Below are positions 8,301-17,138 of a stretch of DNA of 64,000 bases, piece after piece (the first letter of the stretch is position 1; every line of letters starts with the position of its first letter). Origin of the DNA: WHSW01 sp963740055 (GTDB lineage: Bacteria; Actinomycetota; Thermoleophilia; Solirubrobacterales; 70-9); assembly GCA_963740055.1 (NCBI GenBank), contig CAVUCL010000005.1, forward strand, positions 186,001 through 250,000, read 5' to 3'. A model generated the notes under the pieces. That model did no database searches. It was not told where the DNA came from and saw nothing but the letters and a program-made list of their open reading frames with translations. Position numbers and translations under genes: made by a program.

Positions 8301-9713
8301 CTACATGTAGCCGAGCAGCCGCATCCGGTCCTCGAGCCGGGCGCGCTCGGCGTCGGAGATCTCGCCCGCGGAGGAGCTCGGCGGCCCCGGGCCGGCGCTC
8401 GCGGCCGGGTGCGCGAGCGCACTACGCAGGCCGGCGACGGCGTCGGCGTCGGCCGCGGTCGGGGTGCGGGGCGCGAGCTCGAGCGGGTCGCGCTCGAGCT
8501 CGTAGAGCTGCTCGCGCTCGCCGCGAAGCTGGAGCTTGAGCCGGCCGTCGGTCGCCGCGCGCAGCGGGCGAGCGACCCGCTCCGCCGCGGCGCCGGGCTC
8601 GAGCCCCCACTCGGCGAACGCCTGGCGCCAGCGCGGGTGACCGATCGGCGCCGGGGGCTCGAACTGCGCCACCGCGACTCGGTCGGCCGGGAGCCCGTCG
8701 GCCCACGGATGCGCCTCGATCCCGGCGGCGTCGGCGAGCAGGCGGGGCAGCGCGGCGAGGCTGACGACGCCGGGGTCGGCGGCGACGCCCGGGCCCGCGA
8801 GCACGAGCGGAACGTGCAGCAGCCGCTGGTCGAGCGAGAACGCGTGTCCCATCAGCCCGCCCTCGCCGAGGTTCTCGCCATGGTCTGAGGTGACCGCGAC
8901 GATCGTCTGCTCGAGCACCCCGGCGCGCTCGAGCTCGCCCAGCAGGTCGGCGATCCAGTCGTCCATCAGCCGCACCGAGCGCGCGTAGAGGTGACGCATC
9001 CGCTCCAGCGCCGGCTCGGGGACGTCGAAGGCACCGGCGCAGGCCCGCCAGATCGCGCCCATGGTCAGGTGGCGGCGGGCCTCGGCGCCGGCGCGCAGGC
9101 GCTCGCGCGGGCCGAGGTCATTCCAGGGCGCGGGCGGCAGGTACGGCGAGTGGCACTCGACCAGGTTCACGAACCACAGGAACGGCTCGCGGCGCTCGCC
9201 GAGCCAGTCGCGAAGCAGCGAGCCCGCGACAGCGGCGCCGTCGTCGACCCGGGCGCGAAGCGCCTCCAGGTCCCAGCTCGCGCGCGAGCGCAAATCGGCG
9301 CGGTGGAGCTTCGCCTGGCGCCCGGAGTCGGCGAAGCGGAACTCGTCGAAGCCGGGGCCGAAGCCGGACTCGCGGGTGACCCAGAGGTTGGTGCTGACCG
9401 CGCGCGTCTCATAGCCGGCGCGGCGGAACACGGTCGGCAGCGCGCGCTCGGCGTTCGCCTCGACCGCCGGGCGCGCCGCCTGCGGCGAGCGCTCCGGGGC
9501 CCCGAGCACACCGGCCGCGTCCGGGAGCAGCCCGGTGAGCATCGAGGCGTGCGAGGGCAGGGTCCAGGAGGCGGCGGCGTGGACCTGGCCGTAGGCCGCG
9601 CCGCGGCGGGCGAGGTCGGCGACCGCGGGGCTCGATCCCGGTTGGGCGCCGTAGGGCTCGAACGCGTCGGCGCGGGCCGTGTCGAGCACGATCAGCAGGA
9701 CGTTCGGCCGCAT
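8301..9713 (-). CDS. Sulfatase-fold (alkaline phosphatase superfamily) enzyme with Thr nucleophile
   Basis: A 470-aa pfam00884-type protein with the metal-binding motif PNVLLIVLDTARADAF at the N-terminus, SDHGENLGEGGLMGH near residue 265, and a C-terminal LYELERDPLELAPRTP typical of sulfatases. At the nucleophile loop, true sulfatases have C/S-x-P-S-R, where Cys or Ser becomes formylglycine. Here the loop reads SWTLPSHASMLTG, so Thr aligns with the nucleophile and His replaces Arg. LtaS and phosphoethanolamine transferases use Thr there, so phosphotransfer or phosphodiester hydrolysis is more plausible than sulfate-ester hydrolysis. No membrane segment is visible. ATG at 9713 is preferred over TTG at 9722 because a TACGCT box lies 8 nt upstream. 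Confidence 0.82.
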   Translation of the reverse strand: MRPNVLLIVLDTARADAFEPYGAQPGSSPAVADLARRGAAYGQVHAAASWTLPSHASMLTGLLPDAAGVLGAPERSPQAARPAVEANAERALPTVFRRAGYETRAVSTNLWVTRESGFGPGFDEFRFADSGRQAKLHRADLRSRASWDLEALRARVDDGAAVAGSLLRDWLGERREPFLWFVNLVECHSPYLPPAPWNDLGPRERLRAGAEARRHLTMGAIWRACAGAFDVPEPALERMRHLYARSVRLMDDWIADLLGELERAGVLEQTIVAVTSDHGENLGEGGLMGHAFSLDQRLLHVPLVLAGPGVAADPGVVSLAALPRLLADAAGIEAHPWADGLPADRVAVAQFEPPAPIGHPRWRQAFAEWGLEPGAAAERVARPLRAATDGRLKLQLRGEREQLYELERDPLELAPRTPTAADADAVAGLRSALAHPAASAGPGPPSSSAGEISDAERARLEDRMRLLGYM

Positions 9714-9721
9714 CCGGGCCA

Positions 9722-9727
9722 AGCGTA
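9722..9727 (-). promoter_or_regulatory. -10 box TACGCT for the 9713 gene
   Basis: TACGCT on the minus strand, 8 nt before the ATG at 9713. It decides the start over the TTG that overlaps it. Confidence 0.45.
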
Positions 9728-9744
9728 GTGCTCGGCGCGAGGTC

Positions 9745-9750
9745 TAACCT
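9745..9750 (+). promoter_or_regulatory. -10 box TAACCT for the 9759 gene
   Basis: TAACCT lies 8 nt before the ATG at 9759, back to back with the divergent box at 9722-9727. Confidence 0.45.
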
Positions 9751-9758
9751 GCGCCCGG

Positions 9759-10637
9759 ATGCAGCCCCCGGGACCGCCTCCGGGGCGCCCGGCACCGCCG
9801 CCCGGCGCCCGCAACCTGGTCGTCGTCGTGCTCGACAGCCTTCGCTACGACTCCTGGCTCGAGGCCGGGCCGCGAGCGCTCGCGCAGCTCGGCGCCGTCG
9901 AGCGGCGCTGGAGCTATGCGACCTGGACCGCGCCCTCGCACTACAACCTGCTGATGGGGCTGATGCCGCACACCAGCCCCGCCGGCGTCTACGCCTCCGA
10001 GTACTACAAGCAGGACTTTCGCCGCTACCGCGAGCGGCTCGGGGTCGAGGGGATCGAGTTCAAGCGCGTACTGCCGTCGATCTTCATGCCGACCTACCTC
10101 AGCCGCACGCTCGGCTACCGCACCGGCGCCCTGGTCTCGATGCCCGTGCTCAACCCGCACACGGCGATCAACCGCGACTTCGACGTCTTCGAGCTGATGC
10201 CGACCCACAACGACATGGCGGCGATGCTGGAGCGGCTCGAGTTCGACGACGAGCGCCCGAGCTTCTGGCTCTTGAACGTGGGCGAGACCCACTACCCCTA
10301 CGCGCTCCCCGACGAGGACCCGGAGACCTGGCCGCGGATCGCCGGCGTGCACGGCGTCTTCAAGCGCCTTGACGACGAGGCGGACGGCGCGCCGACGGAG
10401 CCGCGCGAGTTCTTCGACGCCGCCCGGATGCGCGAGCTCCACGGACGCCAGGTCGACGCGCTCTCCTACCTCGACGGAGTGATCGCGCGCCTGTTCGAGG
10501 CCCTGCCCGCGAACACCTGGGTGATCGTCACCTCCGATCACGGCGAGCTCTTCGGCGAGGATCGTTACTTCGGTCACGGACCGGTGATGCACGAGAAGGT
10601 GCTCGAGGTCCCGTACGTCGAGGGCCTGGTGCCGTGA
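9759..10637 (+). CDS. Short sulfatase-fold protein with Thr nucleophile
   Basis: A 292-aa member of the same superfamily as its divergent neighbour, but shorter and only distantly similar. After a Pro/Gly-rich start come the metal-site strand NLVVVVLDSLRYDSWL, the nucleophile loop TWTAPSHYNLLMG (again Thr with PSH), WLLNVGETHYPY and the second metal motif VIVTSDHGELFGEDRYFGHG. The protein stops soon after GHGPVMHEKVLEVPYV, so the small C-terminal subdomain of sulfatases is missing. The TGA overlaps the GTG of the desaturase (GTGA), placing it first in an operon with lipid and methyltransferase genes. Function is not established by sequence. Confidence 0.75.
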   Translation: MQPPGPPPGRPAPPPGARNLVVVVLDSLRYDSWLEAGPRALAQLGAVERRWSYATWTAPSHYNLLMGLMPHTSPAGVYASEYYKQDFRRYRERLGVEGIEFKRVLPSIFMPTYLSRTLGYRTGALVSMPVLNPHTAINRDFDVFELMPTHNDMAAMLERLEFDDERPSFWLLNVGETHYPYALPDEDPETWPRIAGVHGVFKRLDDEADGAPTEPREFFDAARMRELHGRQVDALSYLDGVIARLFEALPANTWVIVTSDHGELFGEDRYFGHGPVMHEKVLEVPYVEGLVP

Positions 10638-11623
10638 GTAGCCTCAACCACGTGGCGCGTCCGCTCGTCCACGACATCCCGATCGAGCTCAAGGCGACGC
10701 TCGTCGACGTGGACGGGAAGGCCTACCGCGACTACCGCGCCACCCTGGCGCCGCGTTGGTGGGCGGTCTGGGCGCAGCTCGCGCTCGCCTACGTCGCGAT
10801 CGCGGCGATCGTCGCCGGGCTCTCGGTCTGGTCGCCCGCGGGGGTCGCCGCGGTCGGCGCGGCGCTCGCGGGCGGGCTCGCAATCGGTTACGCGATCGCC
10901 TTCCTCAACAACTTCTTCCACGAGGCCGCGCACTACAACCTGGCGCCGGGGCGGCGGGCGAACGACCTGCTCACGAACCTGCTGATGGCGTGGATGTTCG
11001 GCTCCTCGATCGAGCTCTATCGCAAGATCCACTTCCAGCACCACCGCGCCCTCGGGACGACGATGGACTCCGAGAACAGCTACTTCGACCCGCTGCGGAT
11101 CCGCTACCTGGTCGCCGGGCTGCTCGGGCTCAAGGTGCTGCGGACCCTGCGCCGCTACCGCGAGGTCGAGCATAAGCGCGATCCGGGCGGGGGTGAGGAC
11201 GAGCGCCGCGGCGGCTGGATGCTGCTCGCGGCGGCGGTCAACGGGGCGATCGTGGTCGCGCTGGGGATCGCCGGCGCCTGGGCCGCCGCCGGGGCCTGGA
11301 TGCTCGGCGAGCTCGCCTTCTTCCCGTTCTTCGTCAGCCTGCGCCAGACGCTCGAGCACCGCGACGAGCACGCCGAGGCCGCGACCGACTACCGCGAGGT
11401 CGACCACGGCGCGACCAACCGCCTGTTCGGCGACGGGCCGCTGGCGAGCACGCTCGGCAGCGCGGGCTTCAACCGTCACGCGCTCCACCACTGGGAGCCG
11501 CAGGTGAGCTGCACCCGGCTGCGCGACCTCGAGCGCTATCTCGAGCGGACCAAGCTCGAGCCCTACCTCGCCGAGCGCCGGACCACGTACCGCGAGACCC
11601 TGCTGCGGCTGCTCGAGCCGTGA
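10634..11623 (+). CDS. Membrane fatty-acid desaturase family protein
   Basis: A 329-aa di-iron membrane desaturase/hydroxylase. Three His boxes are visible: HEAAH (near residue 97), HFQHH (near 135) and HALHH (near 285). Together with HRDEH these are the iron ligands of the family. TM pairs lie at residues 47-85 and around 195-240. It would use O2 to desaturate or hydroxylate an acyl or isoprenoid chain at the cytoplasmic membrane. GTG start overlaps the upstream stop, and its own TGA overlaps the next GTG, so it is translationally coupled on both sides. Being inside a glycan cluster hints at a lipid carrier or glycolipid acyl group as substrate (inference). Confidence 0.85.
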   Translation: MSSLNHVARPLVHDIPIELKATLVDVDGKAYRDYRATLAPRWWAVWAQLALAYVAIAAIVAGLSVWSPAGVAAVGAALAGGLAIGYAIAFLNNFFHEAAHYNLAPGRRANDLLTNLLMAWMFGSSIELYRKIHFQHHRALGTTMDSENSYFDPLRIRYLVAGLLGLKVLRTLRRYREVEHKRDPGGGEDERRGGWMLLAAAVNGAIVVALGIAGAWAAAGAWMLGELAFFPFFVSLRQTLEHRDEHAEAATDYREVDHGATNRLFGDGPLASTLGSAGFNRHALHHWEPQVSCTRLRDLERYLERTKLEPYLAERRTTYRETLLRLLEP

Positions 11624-12555
11624 GCCGGGAGTGCCCGGTCTGCGCCCGCCCGCTCGGCGAGCGCTGGGCGTCCGCGGTCGACGTCGAGTACGAGACCACC
11701 GCCGAGCGCTTCGACTACCTGCGCTGCCGCGAGTGCGACCTGCTCGCGATCGACCCGGTGCCCGAGGGGCGGCTGGCCGAGATCTACCCGCCCGGTTACT
11801 ACTCGTTCGCCGGGTCCGGCGACGGGCTCGGCGAGCGCCGGGGCGTGGTCGCGCGGGCGAAGGCGGCGCTCGACCGGCGCACCTTTCGCCGCCTGCTCGG
11901 CCTCATCGACTCGACCGACCCGCGGATCCTCGACGTCGGCGGCGGCAGCGGCGAGATCGCGGCGGCGCTGCTCACCCTCGCGGGCTCGGGGGCACGCGCC
12001 ACCGTCGTCGACTTCGACCGTGAGGCGACGACGATCGCGGCGGCCCGCGGGCTCGCGACCGCGACCTGCCGCTTCGAGGAGTTCGAGACCGAGGAGCGCT
12101 TCGACGTCGTCATGCTGCTGAACCTGGTCGAGCACGTCGCCGACCCGGTCGCGACCATGGCCCGGGCCGGGGAGCTGCTCGCCCCGGGCGGCGTCGCCTG
12201 GATCCAGACCCCGAACTTCGACTCGCTCGACGCGCGCATCTTCCGCCACCGAAACTGGGCCGGGCTTCACTGCCCGCGCCACTGGGTCGTCTTCGGCGAG
12301 GCGGGCCTCGAGCGCGCGCTCGCGCGCGCCGGGCTCGCGCCGGTGAGCCTGCGCGCGACCCAGGGCGGTGCCTTCTGGGCGGCGAGCATCCTCGGCCTCC
12401 TGCGCGACCGCGAGCCCGGCCGCCGCGGGCGCCCGCTGGTCCGCGACCCGCTGTTCAGCCCGCTCGCCGCCGCCGGGGCCGGGTTCGACCTGCTCACGAG
12501 GCCGTTTCGCTCCGCTTCCCAGGTCGTCTGCCTGGCGCGCCGGGAGCGCGGCTGA
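11620..12555 (+). CDS. SAM methyltransferase with N-terminal zinc ribbon
   Basis: A 311-aa protein. Residues 5-40 carry two Cys pairs (CPVC and CRECD) forming a small zinc ribbon. A class I methyltransferase core follows: motif I LDVGGGSGEIAAAL, VVDFDREA, VVMLLNLVEHVADPVATMAR and the post-core PNFDSLDARIFRHRNWAGLHCPRHWVVF. This ribbon plus methyltransferase architecture is common among sugar methyltransferases of the C-methyltransferase type and in surface-glycan loci. GTG start overlaps the desaturase stop by 4 nt, and its stop overlaps the next ATG. Sugar substrate is a family-level inference. Confidence 0.83.
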   Translation: MSRECPVCARPLGERWASAVDVEYETTAERFDYLRCRECDLLAIDPVPEGRLAEIYPPGYYSFAGSGDGLGERRGVVARAKAALDRRTFRRLLGLIDSTDPRILDVGGGSGEIAAALLTLAGSGARATVVDFDREATTIAAARGLATATCRFEEFETEERFDVVMLLNLVEHVADPVATMARAGELLAPGGVAWIQTPNFDSLDARIFRHRNWAGLHCPRHWVVFGEAGLERALARAGLAPVSLRATQGGAFWAASILGLLRDREPGRRGRPLVRDPLFSPLAAAGAGFDLLTRPFRSASQVVCLARRERG

Positions 12556-13265
12556 TGGACCCGGCGCTCGAGCGGGCGACGCTCGCCGCCGAGGACGAGC
12601 ACTGGTGGTATCGGGGCCGGCGCGCGATCGTCGGCGACGCCGCCCGACGGGCGCTCGGCGACGAGCTGCCGGCGGCGATCCTCGACGTCGGCTGCGGCGG
12701 CGGCGCGACGATGGCTGCGCTCGGCGGACTCGGGACGCTGACCGGGATCGAGCCCTCAGCCGCCTCGCGGCGCCAGGCCCGCGCCCGCGACGCCGGCGAG
12801 GTGCTCGACGGGACGGTCGAGAGCCTGCCGTTCGCCGACGCGAGCTTCCGGCTCGCGCTCGCGCTCGACGTGCTCGAGCACCTCGACGACGACCTCACCG
12901 GGCTCGCCGAGATCCGCCGCGTCGTCGCCCCCGGCGGCGGGCTCGTGGTCACGGTCCCGGCCCACCCGCGGCTCTGGAGCCGCCACGACGAGCTCAACCA
13001 CCACCGTCGCCGCTACACCCGCTCCGGGCTCGCCGCGGTCGCGAGCGCGGCCGGCTGGCGGGTGCGATCGCTCGGCCACTTCACCACCCTGGTGCTGCCG
13101 CTCGCGCTCGCCGCGCGGCGCCTCGGCACCGACGGGCTCTCGGTGCCGCCGGCGCCGCTCAACCGAGCGCTCGAGTGGACGCTCGAGCTCGAGCGGCTCG
13201 CGATCCGCGCCGGGTTGCGGGCGCCGCTCGGGCTCTCGCTGCTCGCCGAGCTCAGCTGCGATTGA
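12555..13265 (+). CDS. Class I SAM-dependent methyltransferase
   Basis: A 236-aa methyltransferase. It opens EDEHWWYRGRRAIV, a short aromatic motif typical of a group found beside polyprenyl glycosyltransferases. Motif I is LDVGCGGGATMAAL, followed by GIEPSAASRRQA, a LPFADASFRLALALDVLEHLDDD motif IV region, and HPRLWSRHDELNHHRRRYT near residue 140. The ATG overlaps the preceding TGA by one base. The 3' end overlaps the convergent FAD oxidoreductase by 14 bp. Confidence 0.82.
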   Translation: MDPALERATLAAEDEHWWYRGRRAIVGDAARRALGDELPAAILDVGCGGGATMAALGGLGTLTGIEPSAASRRQARARDAGEVLDGTVESLPFADASFRLALALDVLEHLDDDLTGLAEIRRVVAPGGGLVVTVPAHPRLWSRHDELNHHRRRYTRSGLAAVASAAGWRVRSLGHFTTLVLPLALAARRLGTDGLSVPPAPLNRALEWTLELERLAIRAGLRAPLGLSLLAELSCD

Positions 13266-14637
13266 GCTGCGCGAGCACCTCCCCTGCCGCCGCCTCGCCG
13301 TCGCGGACGGCGTAGTTGGTGCCCCGGTCCTGGGGATAGACCTGCGAGGTGTTGACCAGCAGCAGGCCGTCGGCCGGGGTCCGTCGCGGCGGGATCCGCT
13401 CGCGGTAGCCGACGTCGACGATCGGCTGCGCGGCGGGCTCTTTAAAGCACCAGCTGCGCCGGACCCAGGAGCGCTCGAATGCCGGGTTCAGCCGCCGCAG
13501 CCCCGGCTCGCAGCGGGCGAGCAGCTCGTCGGGCCCGAGCGCGAGCAGCTCGTGGCCCGGCGGCAGGTAATTGGCGACGTAGGAGAAGCAGCGCCCGCCG
13601 GTGCGCTGTGCGCCGACCAGGTTCGTGTGCTCGATCAGGCCCACGAACGGGCACTCGCGATCGGCGACGTTGACCCAGAAGTGCTTCGTCAGCGGCCGCT
13701 CGAGCTCGAGCACCAGGGCGAGCGCGGTGAAGTACTCGATCGACTCGAGCCGCTCGAGGTAGGCGCGGCCGACCTCGTGCTCGAGCCCGGGGTCGAGCAG
13801 CCCCGCGAAGACTTCGTTGGGCACGCAGCAGGCGACTGCGGCGTAGCGGCGCCCGGGGCCGTCGGCCTCGAAGCCGCGCGGGTCGAGCCCGCGGCGAAAC
13901 GACTCCGCGGCGCCCGGGACGACGCGGAGGGCGCCGTCCTCGCGGCTCAGCCGCGCCACCGGGCGGTCGACGGCGACGCTCCCGCCCGCCGCCTCAATCC
14001 GCCGGCGGAGCTCGGCGAACAGGGGCTCGAAGCCGTCGCGCGGGTAGAGGAAGGCCTCCTGGCGCGCCTCGCCGTCGCGGATGCTGCGCCGGCGCGAGGC
14101 CTTGTCGGCGATCCACGCCATCGAGACCCGCTCGGCACGGTCGCCGAACTTGCCCCGCATCAGCGGGCCCCAGACCGTCTCCCAGGCGGCGGTGCCCATC
14201 GTCCGCTCGATCCAGGCGCGCGCCGTCTCGCGCTCGTAGTCGGCGAGCCCGCGGCGCCCGAGCTGCATCCGCGCCAGCGCGAGGCCCATCCGCAGCCGCC
14301 CGGCGAGCGGCAGCGGGCGGAAGCGCAGCAGGTCGAGCGCGCCGTTGAATGGCCACACCCGCCCGTCGATCGCGATCGCCGAATCGGCGCGATGGCGCTC
14401 GAGCGAGCCGCCGAGCCCGAGCTCGCCGAACAGGGCGATGATCTCGCGGTCGCTGGTGAACAGGTAGTGGTAGTAGCGCTCGATCCGCACCCCGCCGCCG
14501 GCGTCGAGCGTCGCCGCCTGCCCGCCGAGCCCGGGCCAGCGCTCATAGACATCGCACTCGACCCCGGCGGCGGCGAGCCGGTGCGCGCAGGCAAGCCCGG
14601 CGACCCCGGCGCCGACGACCGCCACCGGCGCGCTCAC
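13252..14637 (-). CDS. FAD/NAD(P)-dependent oxidoreductase (protoporphyrinogen-oxidase/amine-oxidase-like)
   Basis: A 461-aa flavoprotein. The dinucleotide-binding motif VAVVGAGVAGLACAHRLAAAG and the acidic end of strand 2 (VYERWPGLGGQA) are at the extreme N-terminus. The middle has IERYYHYLFTSDREI and a substrate region, and the C-terminus has the second FAD motif DGLLLVNTSQVYPQDRGTNYAV. The closest recognisable group is the HemY/NAD(P)-binding amine-oxidoreductase set that sits beside GT39 and polyprenyl-GT genes; UDP-galactopyranose mutase is a more distant alternative. GTG at 14637 overlaps the stop of the GT39-like gene (GTGA). It is the third gene of an operon with a membrane glycosyltransferase and a polyprenyl-phosphate GT2, so lipid-linked sugar chemistry is likely. 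Confidence 0.8.
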   Translation of the reverse strand: MSAPVAVVGAGVAGLACAHRLAAAGVECDVYERWPGLGGQAATLDAGGGVRIERYYHYLFTSDREIIALFGELGLGGSLERHRADSAIAIDGRVWPFNGALDLLRFRPLPLAGRLRMGLALARMQLGRRGLADYERETARAWIERTMGTAAWETVWGPLMRGKFGDRAERVSMAWIADKASRRRSIRDGEARQEAFLYPRDGFEPLFAELRRRIEAAGGSVAVDRPVARLSREDGALRVVPGAAESFRRGLDPRGFEADGPGRRYAAVACCVPNEVFAGLLDPGLEHEVGRAYLERLESIEYFTALALVLELERPLTKHFWVNVADRECPFVGLIEHTNLVGAQRTGGRCFSYVANYLPPGHELLALGPDELLARCEPGLRRLNPAFERSWVRRSWCFKEPAAQPIVDVGYRERIPPRRTPADGLLLVNTSQVYPQDRGTNYAVRDGEAAAGEVLAQLNRS

Positions 14638-15920
14638 GCGAGCGCCCCCGCTGTCCGCGGCTCGGCGCGCCCGAGCAGCAGGGCGCCGTTGACGGCGAGC
14701 AGCACCACCAGCGGCTCGAGCGGCGCCCGGTAGCGGGTCCCAGAGCCGACGATGAAGATCAGCGAGGCGGCGAGCGCCATCGCCGCGATCGGGACCACGA
14801 TCGCGCGCCGGGCGCGGATCCGCCAGAGCCCGTAGGCGGCGAGCACCAGGAGCGCGTAGTAGATCGTGATCCCGGCGATCGCGACCGCGCGCGAGCGGCC
14901 CTCGAGCGGCGCTTCCTCGATCGGCCGCGCGGGCCGGCGCAGGTCCCAGAACCGGCTGACGCCGTTCCAGAACCACGCCTGCGGCAGCGATTCCGGGTGC
15001 TCGGCGATGTAGTCGAGCGCCTCGCGCTGGAGCTCGGAGCGCAGCTCGCCGTCGTCGACCGGCGGGCCCGCGAGCACCGCGGGCACGTCGGCGGGCCGGT
15101 AGCGCCAGGCGTACGGGCGAACCGGGTCGCCGGCCGAGTCCTCGTTGAAGACCCCGTAGGCGGCGATGTCCTGGAGCGAGACCGGGATCAGCGCGTCGGC
15201 GACGACGTAGTTGCGGACCGTCCACGGGGCGACGACGAGCGCCGCGAGCGCGGTCGCGAGCGCGGTCAGGGCGAGCCCGCGGAGCCAGCCCGCGGCCAGC
15301 ACCCATGCCGCGGCGCAGCCGGCGAGGATGAAGAACGAGGTCGGGCGGACCAGGATCGAGACCCCGACCAGGGCGCCGAGGCCGATTGCGAGCCGGCTCG
15401 TCGGCGGGCGCTCGAACAGGAGCCAGAACGCGGCCAGGGCGAGCGGGATCGCGAACGCCTCCGGGTAGAGCAGGCCGTAGTACTCCCAGGCGAGCGGGAA
15501 GACGGCGACGATCGCGGCGCCGATCACGCCCACGGCGGGGCCGAAGAGCCGCCGGCCCAGGAGCCAGGTCCCGAGCACCGCGAGCGGCGCCAGGATCAGC
15601 CCTTGGACGACCCCGACCGCGCTCGGCCGGGCGCCGAAGAGCTCGTAGACGAGCCCGACCCAGGCCGGGTAGAGCGGCGCCTTCCACATCCCCTCGTGCG
15701 CGATCCCGAACGGCAGCGTCGTCCACCACGGCCTGCCCTCGGTGAAGAAGACGCCCTCGGAGTGGTACTCGACCATGTCGCCGCGCAGCTCGAGCGGATG
15801 GCGGGCGACCACGTAGGCGATCACGACCGCGGCGCTGAGCGCCATCGCGATCACGACCAGGCGCAGCTCGGCGCGCGGCACCTCGGCGAGGAAGGCGCGC
15901 GCCCGGCCGCCGGCGCTCAT
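14634..15920 (-). CDS. GT39/ArnT-like membrane glycosyltransferase
   Basis: A 428-aa polytopic protein with about 10-11 membrane spans. The first lumenal loop carries GDMVEYHSEGVFF, the acidic metal/catalytic region typical of GT-C enzymes (PMT, ArnT). WKAPLYPAWVGLVYELFG and WEYYGLLYPEAF match the PMT_2 pattern, and a lumenal domain lies between APWTVRNYVVA and the last TM pair. It would transfer a sugar from a polyprenyl-phosphate carrier to an acceptor outside the membrane. The upstream gene encodes exactly such a carrier-charging GT2. Its start overlaps that gene's stop, so the pair forms a donor-synthase/transferase unit. Confidence 0.85.
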   Translation of the reverse strand: MSAGGRARAFLAEVPRAELRLVVIAMALSAAVVIAYVVARHPLELRGDMVEYHSEGVFFTEGRPWWTTLPFGIAHEGMWKAPLYPAWVGLVYELFGARPSAVGVVQGLILAPLAVLGTWLLGRRLFGPAVGVIGAAIVAVFPLAWEYYGLLYPEAFAIPLALAAFWLLFERPPTSRLAIGLGALVGVSILVRPTSFFILAGCAAAWVLAAGWLRGLALTALATALAALVVAPWTVRNYVVADALIPVSLQDIAAYGVFNEDSAGDPVRPYAWRYRPADVPAVLAGPPVDDGELRSELQREALDYIAEHPESLPQAWFWNGVSRFWDLRRPARPIEEAPLEGRSRAVAIAGITIYYALLVLAAYGLWRIRARRAIVVPIAAMALAASLIFIVGSGTRYRAPLEPLVVLLAVNGALLLGRAEPRTAGALA

Positions 15921-16915
15921 CCCGGCGTGTCTGGGGGCTCGGCGTTGATCCGCTCGCGGACGACGTAGAGCGGGCGGCGCTTGACCTCGTCGTAGACCCG
16001 CCCCAGGTACTCGCCGATGATCCCGACCGTGATCAGCTGGATCCCGCCGAGCAGCAGCACGGCCAGGAGCACGGTCGTGATCCCGGAGACGAACTGGCCT
16101 GCGAGCTTGAGCCCGATCGCGATCGGGATCCCGAGGAAGGCGATCGCGGAGACGCAGAAGCCGACCACGGTCGCGATCTGCAGCGGCAGGTGCGAGAACG
16201 AGGAGATCGCGTCGAGCGAGAAGCGGATCATCCGCCGCGGCGTGTACTTCGTCTCGCCGGCGTAGCGCGAATCGCGCTCGTAGGCCACCGCCGTCTGGGT
16301 GAAGCCGACCCAGACCGTCATCCCGCGCAGGAAGCGGTTGCGTTCGCGCATCGAGCCGAGCGCGTCGAGCGCCCGCCGGTCGAGGAGGCGGAAGTCGCCG
16401 GCGTTCTGGGCGAGCTCGATCTGCGCCAGGCGCGAGAACAGGCGGTAGAACCAGCGCGCGGTGACCAGCTTCACCCGGGTCTCGCCCTCGCGCACGGTGC
16501 GGACGGCGTAGACGACGTCGGAGCCGCGCCGCCAGTGGTCGAGCATCGCCTCGATCAGCTCCGGCGGGTCCTGGAGGTCGGAGTCCATCATCACGACGAC
16601 GTCGCCGCGGGCGTGGTCGAGCCCGGCGGTGAGCGCTGCCTGATGGCCGAAGTTGCGCGAGAGCTCGACCACGCGGGTGCGCGGATCGGCGGCGGCGAGC
16701 GCCGCGAGCGCGGCCCGGGTCGGCTCCTCGGAGCCGTCGTCGACGAAGATGATCTCGTGCTCGTGGCCCTCGAGCACTGAGGCGAGGCGCCGGTGCAGCT
16801 CGGCGACCGTCTCGGCCTCGTTATAGACCGGGGTCACGACGCTGATCAGGCGCGGCCGGCGGCGGGGGTCGGCGTGCTCGGGGGTGGGCAGCTGGGCGGC
16901 GCTCGAGAGGGCCAT
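15917..16915 (-). CDS. Polyprenyl-phosphate glycosyltransferase (DPM1/GtrB-type GT2)
   Basis: Transfers a hexose from a nucleotide sugar to undecaprenyl phosphate on the cytoplasmic face. The GT-A core has ISVVTPVYNEAETV, IIFVDDGSEE, LSRNFGHQAALTAGLDHARG and the catalytic VVMMDSDLQDPPELI, then FRLLDRRALDAL. Two C-terminal TM helices follow (IATVVGFCVSAIAFLGI and VSGITTVLLAVLLLGGIQL), ending IGEYLGRVYDEVKRRPLYVV, the usual GtrB ending. The ATG at 16915 is preferred because GGAAAG lies about 9 nt upstream; ATG at 16924 and a longer frame to 16981 are less likely. About 332 aa. It supplies the downstream GT39-like enzyme. Confidence 0.88.
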   Translation of the reverse strand: MALSSAAQLPTPEHADPRRRPRLISVVTPVYNEAETVAELHRRLASVLEGHEHEIIFVDDGSEEPTRAALAALAAADPRTRVVELSRNFGHQAALTAGLDHARGDVVVMMDSDLQDPPELIEAMLDHWRRGSDVVYAVRTVREGETRVKLVTARWFYRLFSRLAQIELAQNAGDFRLLDRRALDALGSMRERNRFLRGMTVWVGFTQTAVAYERDSRYAGETKYTPRRMIRFSLDAISSFSHLPLQIATVVGFCVSAIAFLGIPIAIGLKLAGQFVSGITTVLLAVLLLGGIQLITVGIIGEYLGRVYDEVKRRPLYVVRERINAEPPDTPG

Positions 16916-16993
16916 CGGCGCCATCTTTCCACGCCCGCCGCCGGGCCCATGTTTTGCCGCACGGGACGTGGGGAAGGTCACCGTCTTGGGGGC

Positions 16994-17010
16994 GGGCCGC
17001 GCCGCGGCCC
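16994..17010. repeat. Perfect GC palindrome in the HU/GT2 divergent region
   Basis: GGGCCGCG and CGCGGCCC are separated by a single C: a perfect 8-bp inverted repeat. It has no U-tract on either strand, so it is not a standard terminator. It could be an operator or cruciform in the 223-bp gap 16916-17138. Nothing else in that gap looks functional except the HU promoter. Confidence 0.4.
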
Positions 17011-17100
17011 GGGTTCAGAGGGGCGTACCGGGCCGGTGCTCGGCGGCTTCGAAGTGTGATTCGCCAACTGCAGAGCGAAAAACACGTCGAGAACGATTGT

Positions 17101-17106
17101 TAGATT
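17101..17106 (+). promoter_or_regulatory. -10 box TAGATT of the HU gene
   Basis: TAGATT in a locally AT-rich stretch (about 17066-17106). A start near 17113 would give a ~26-nt leader that includes the GAGGAGG ribosome site at 17126-17132. No clear -35 is visible. Confidence 0.4.
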
Positions 17107-17138
17107 GCGCGCCGATACCAAAGACGAGGAGGAAGACC

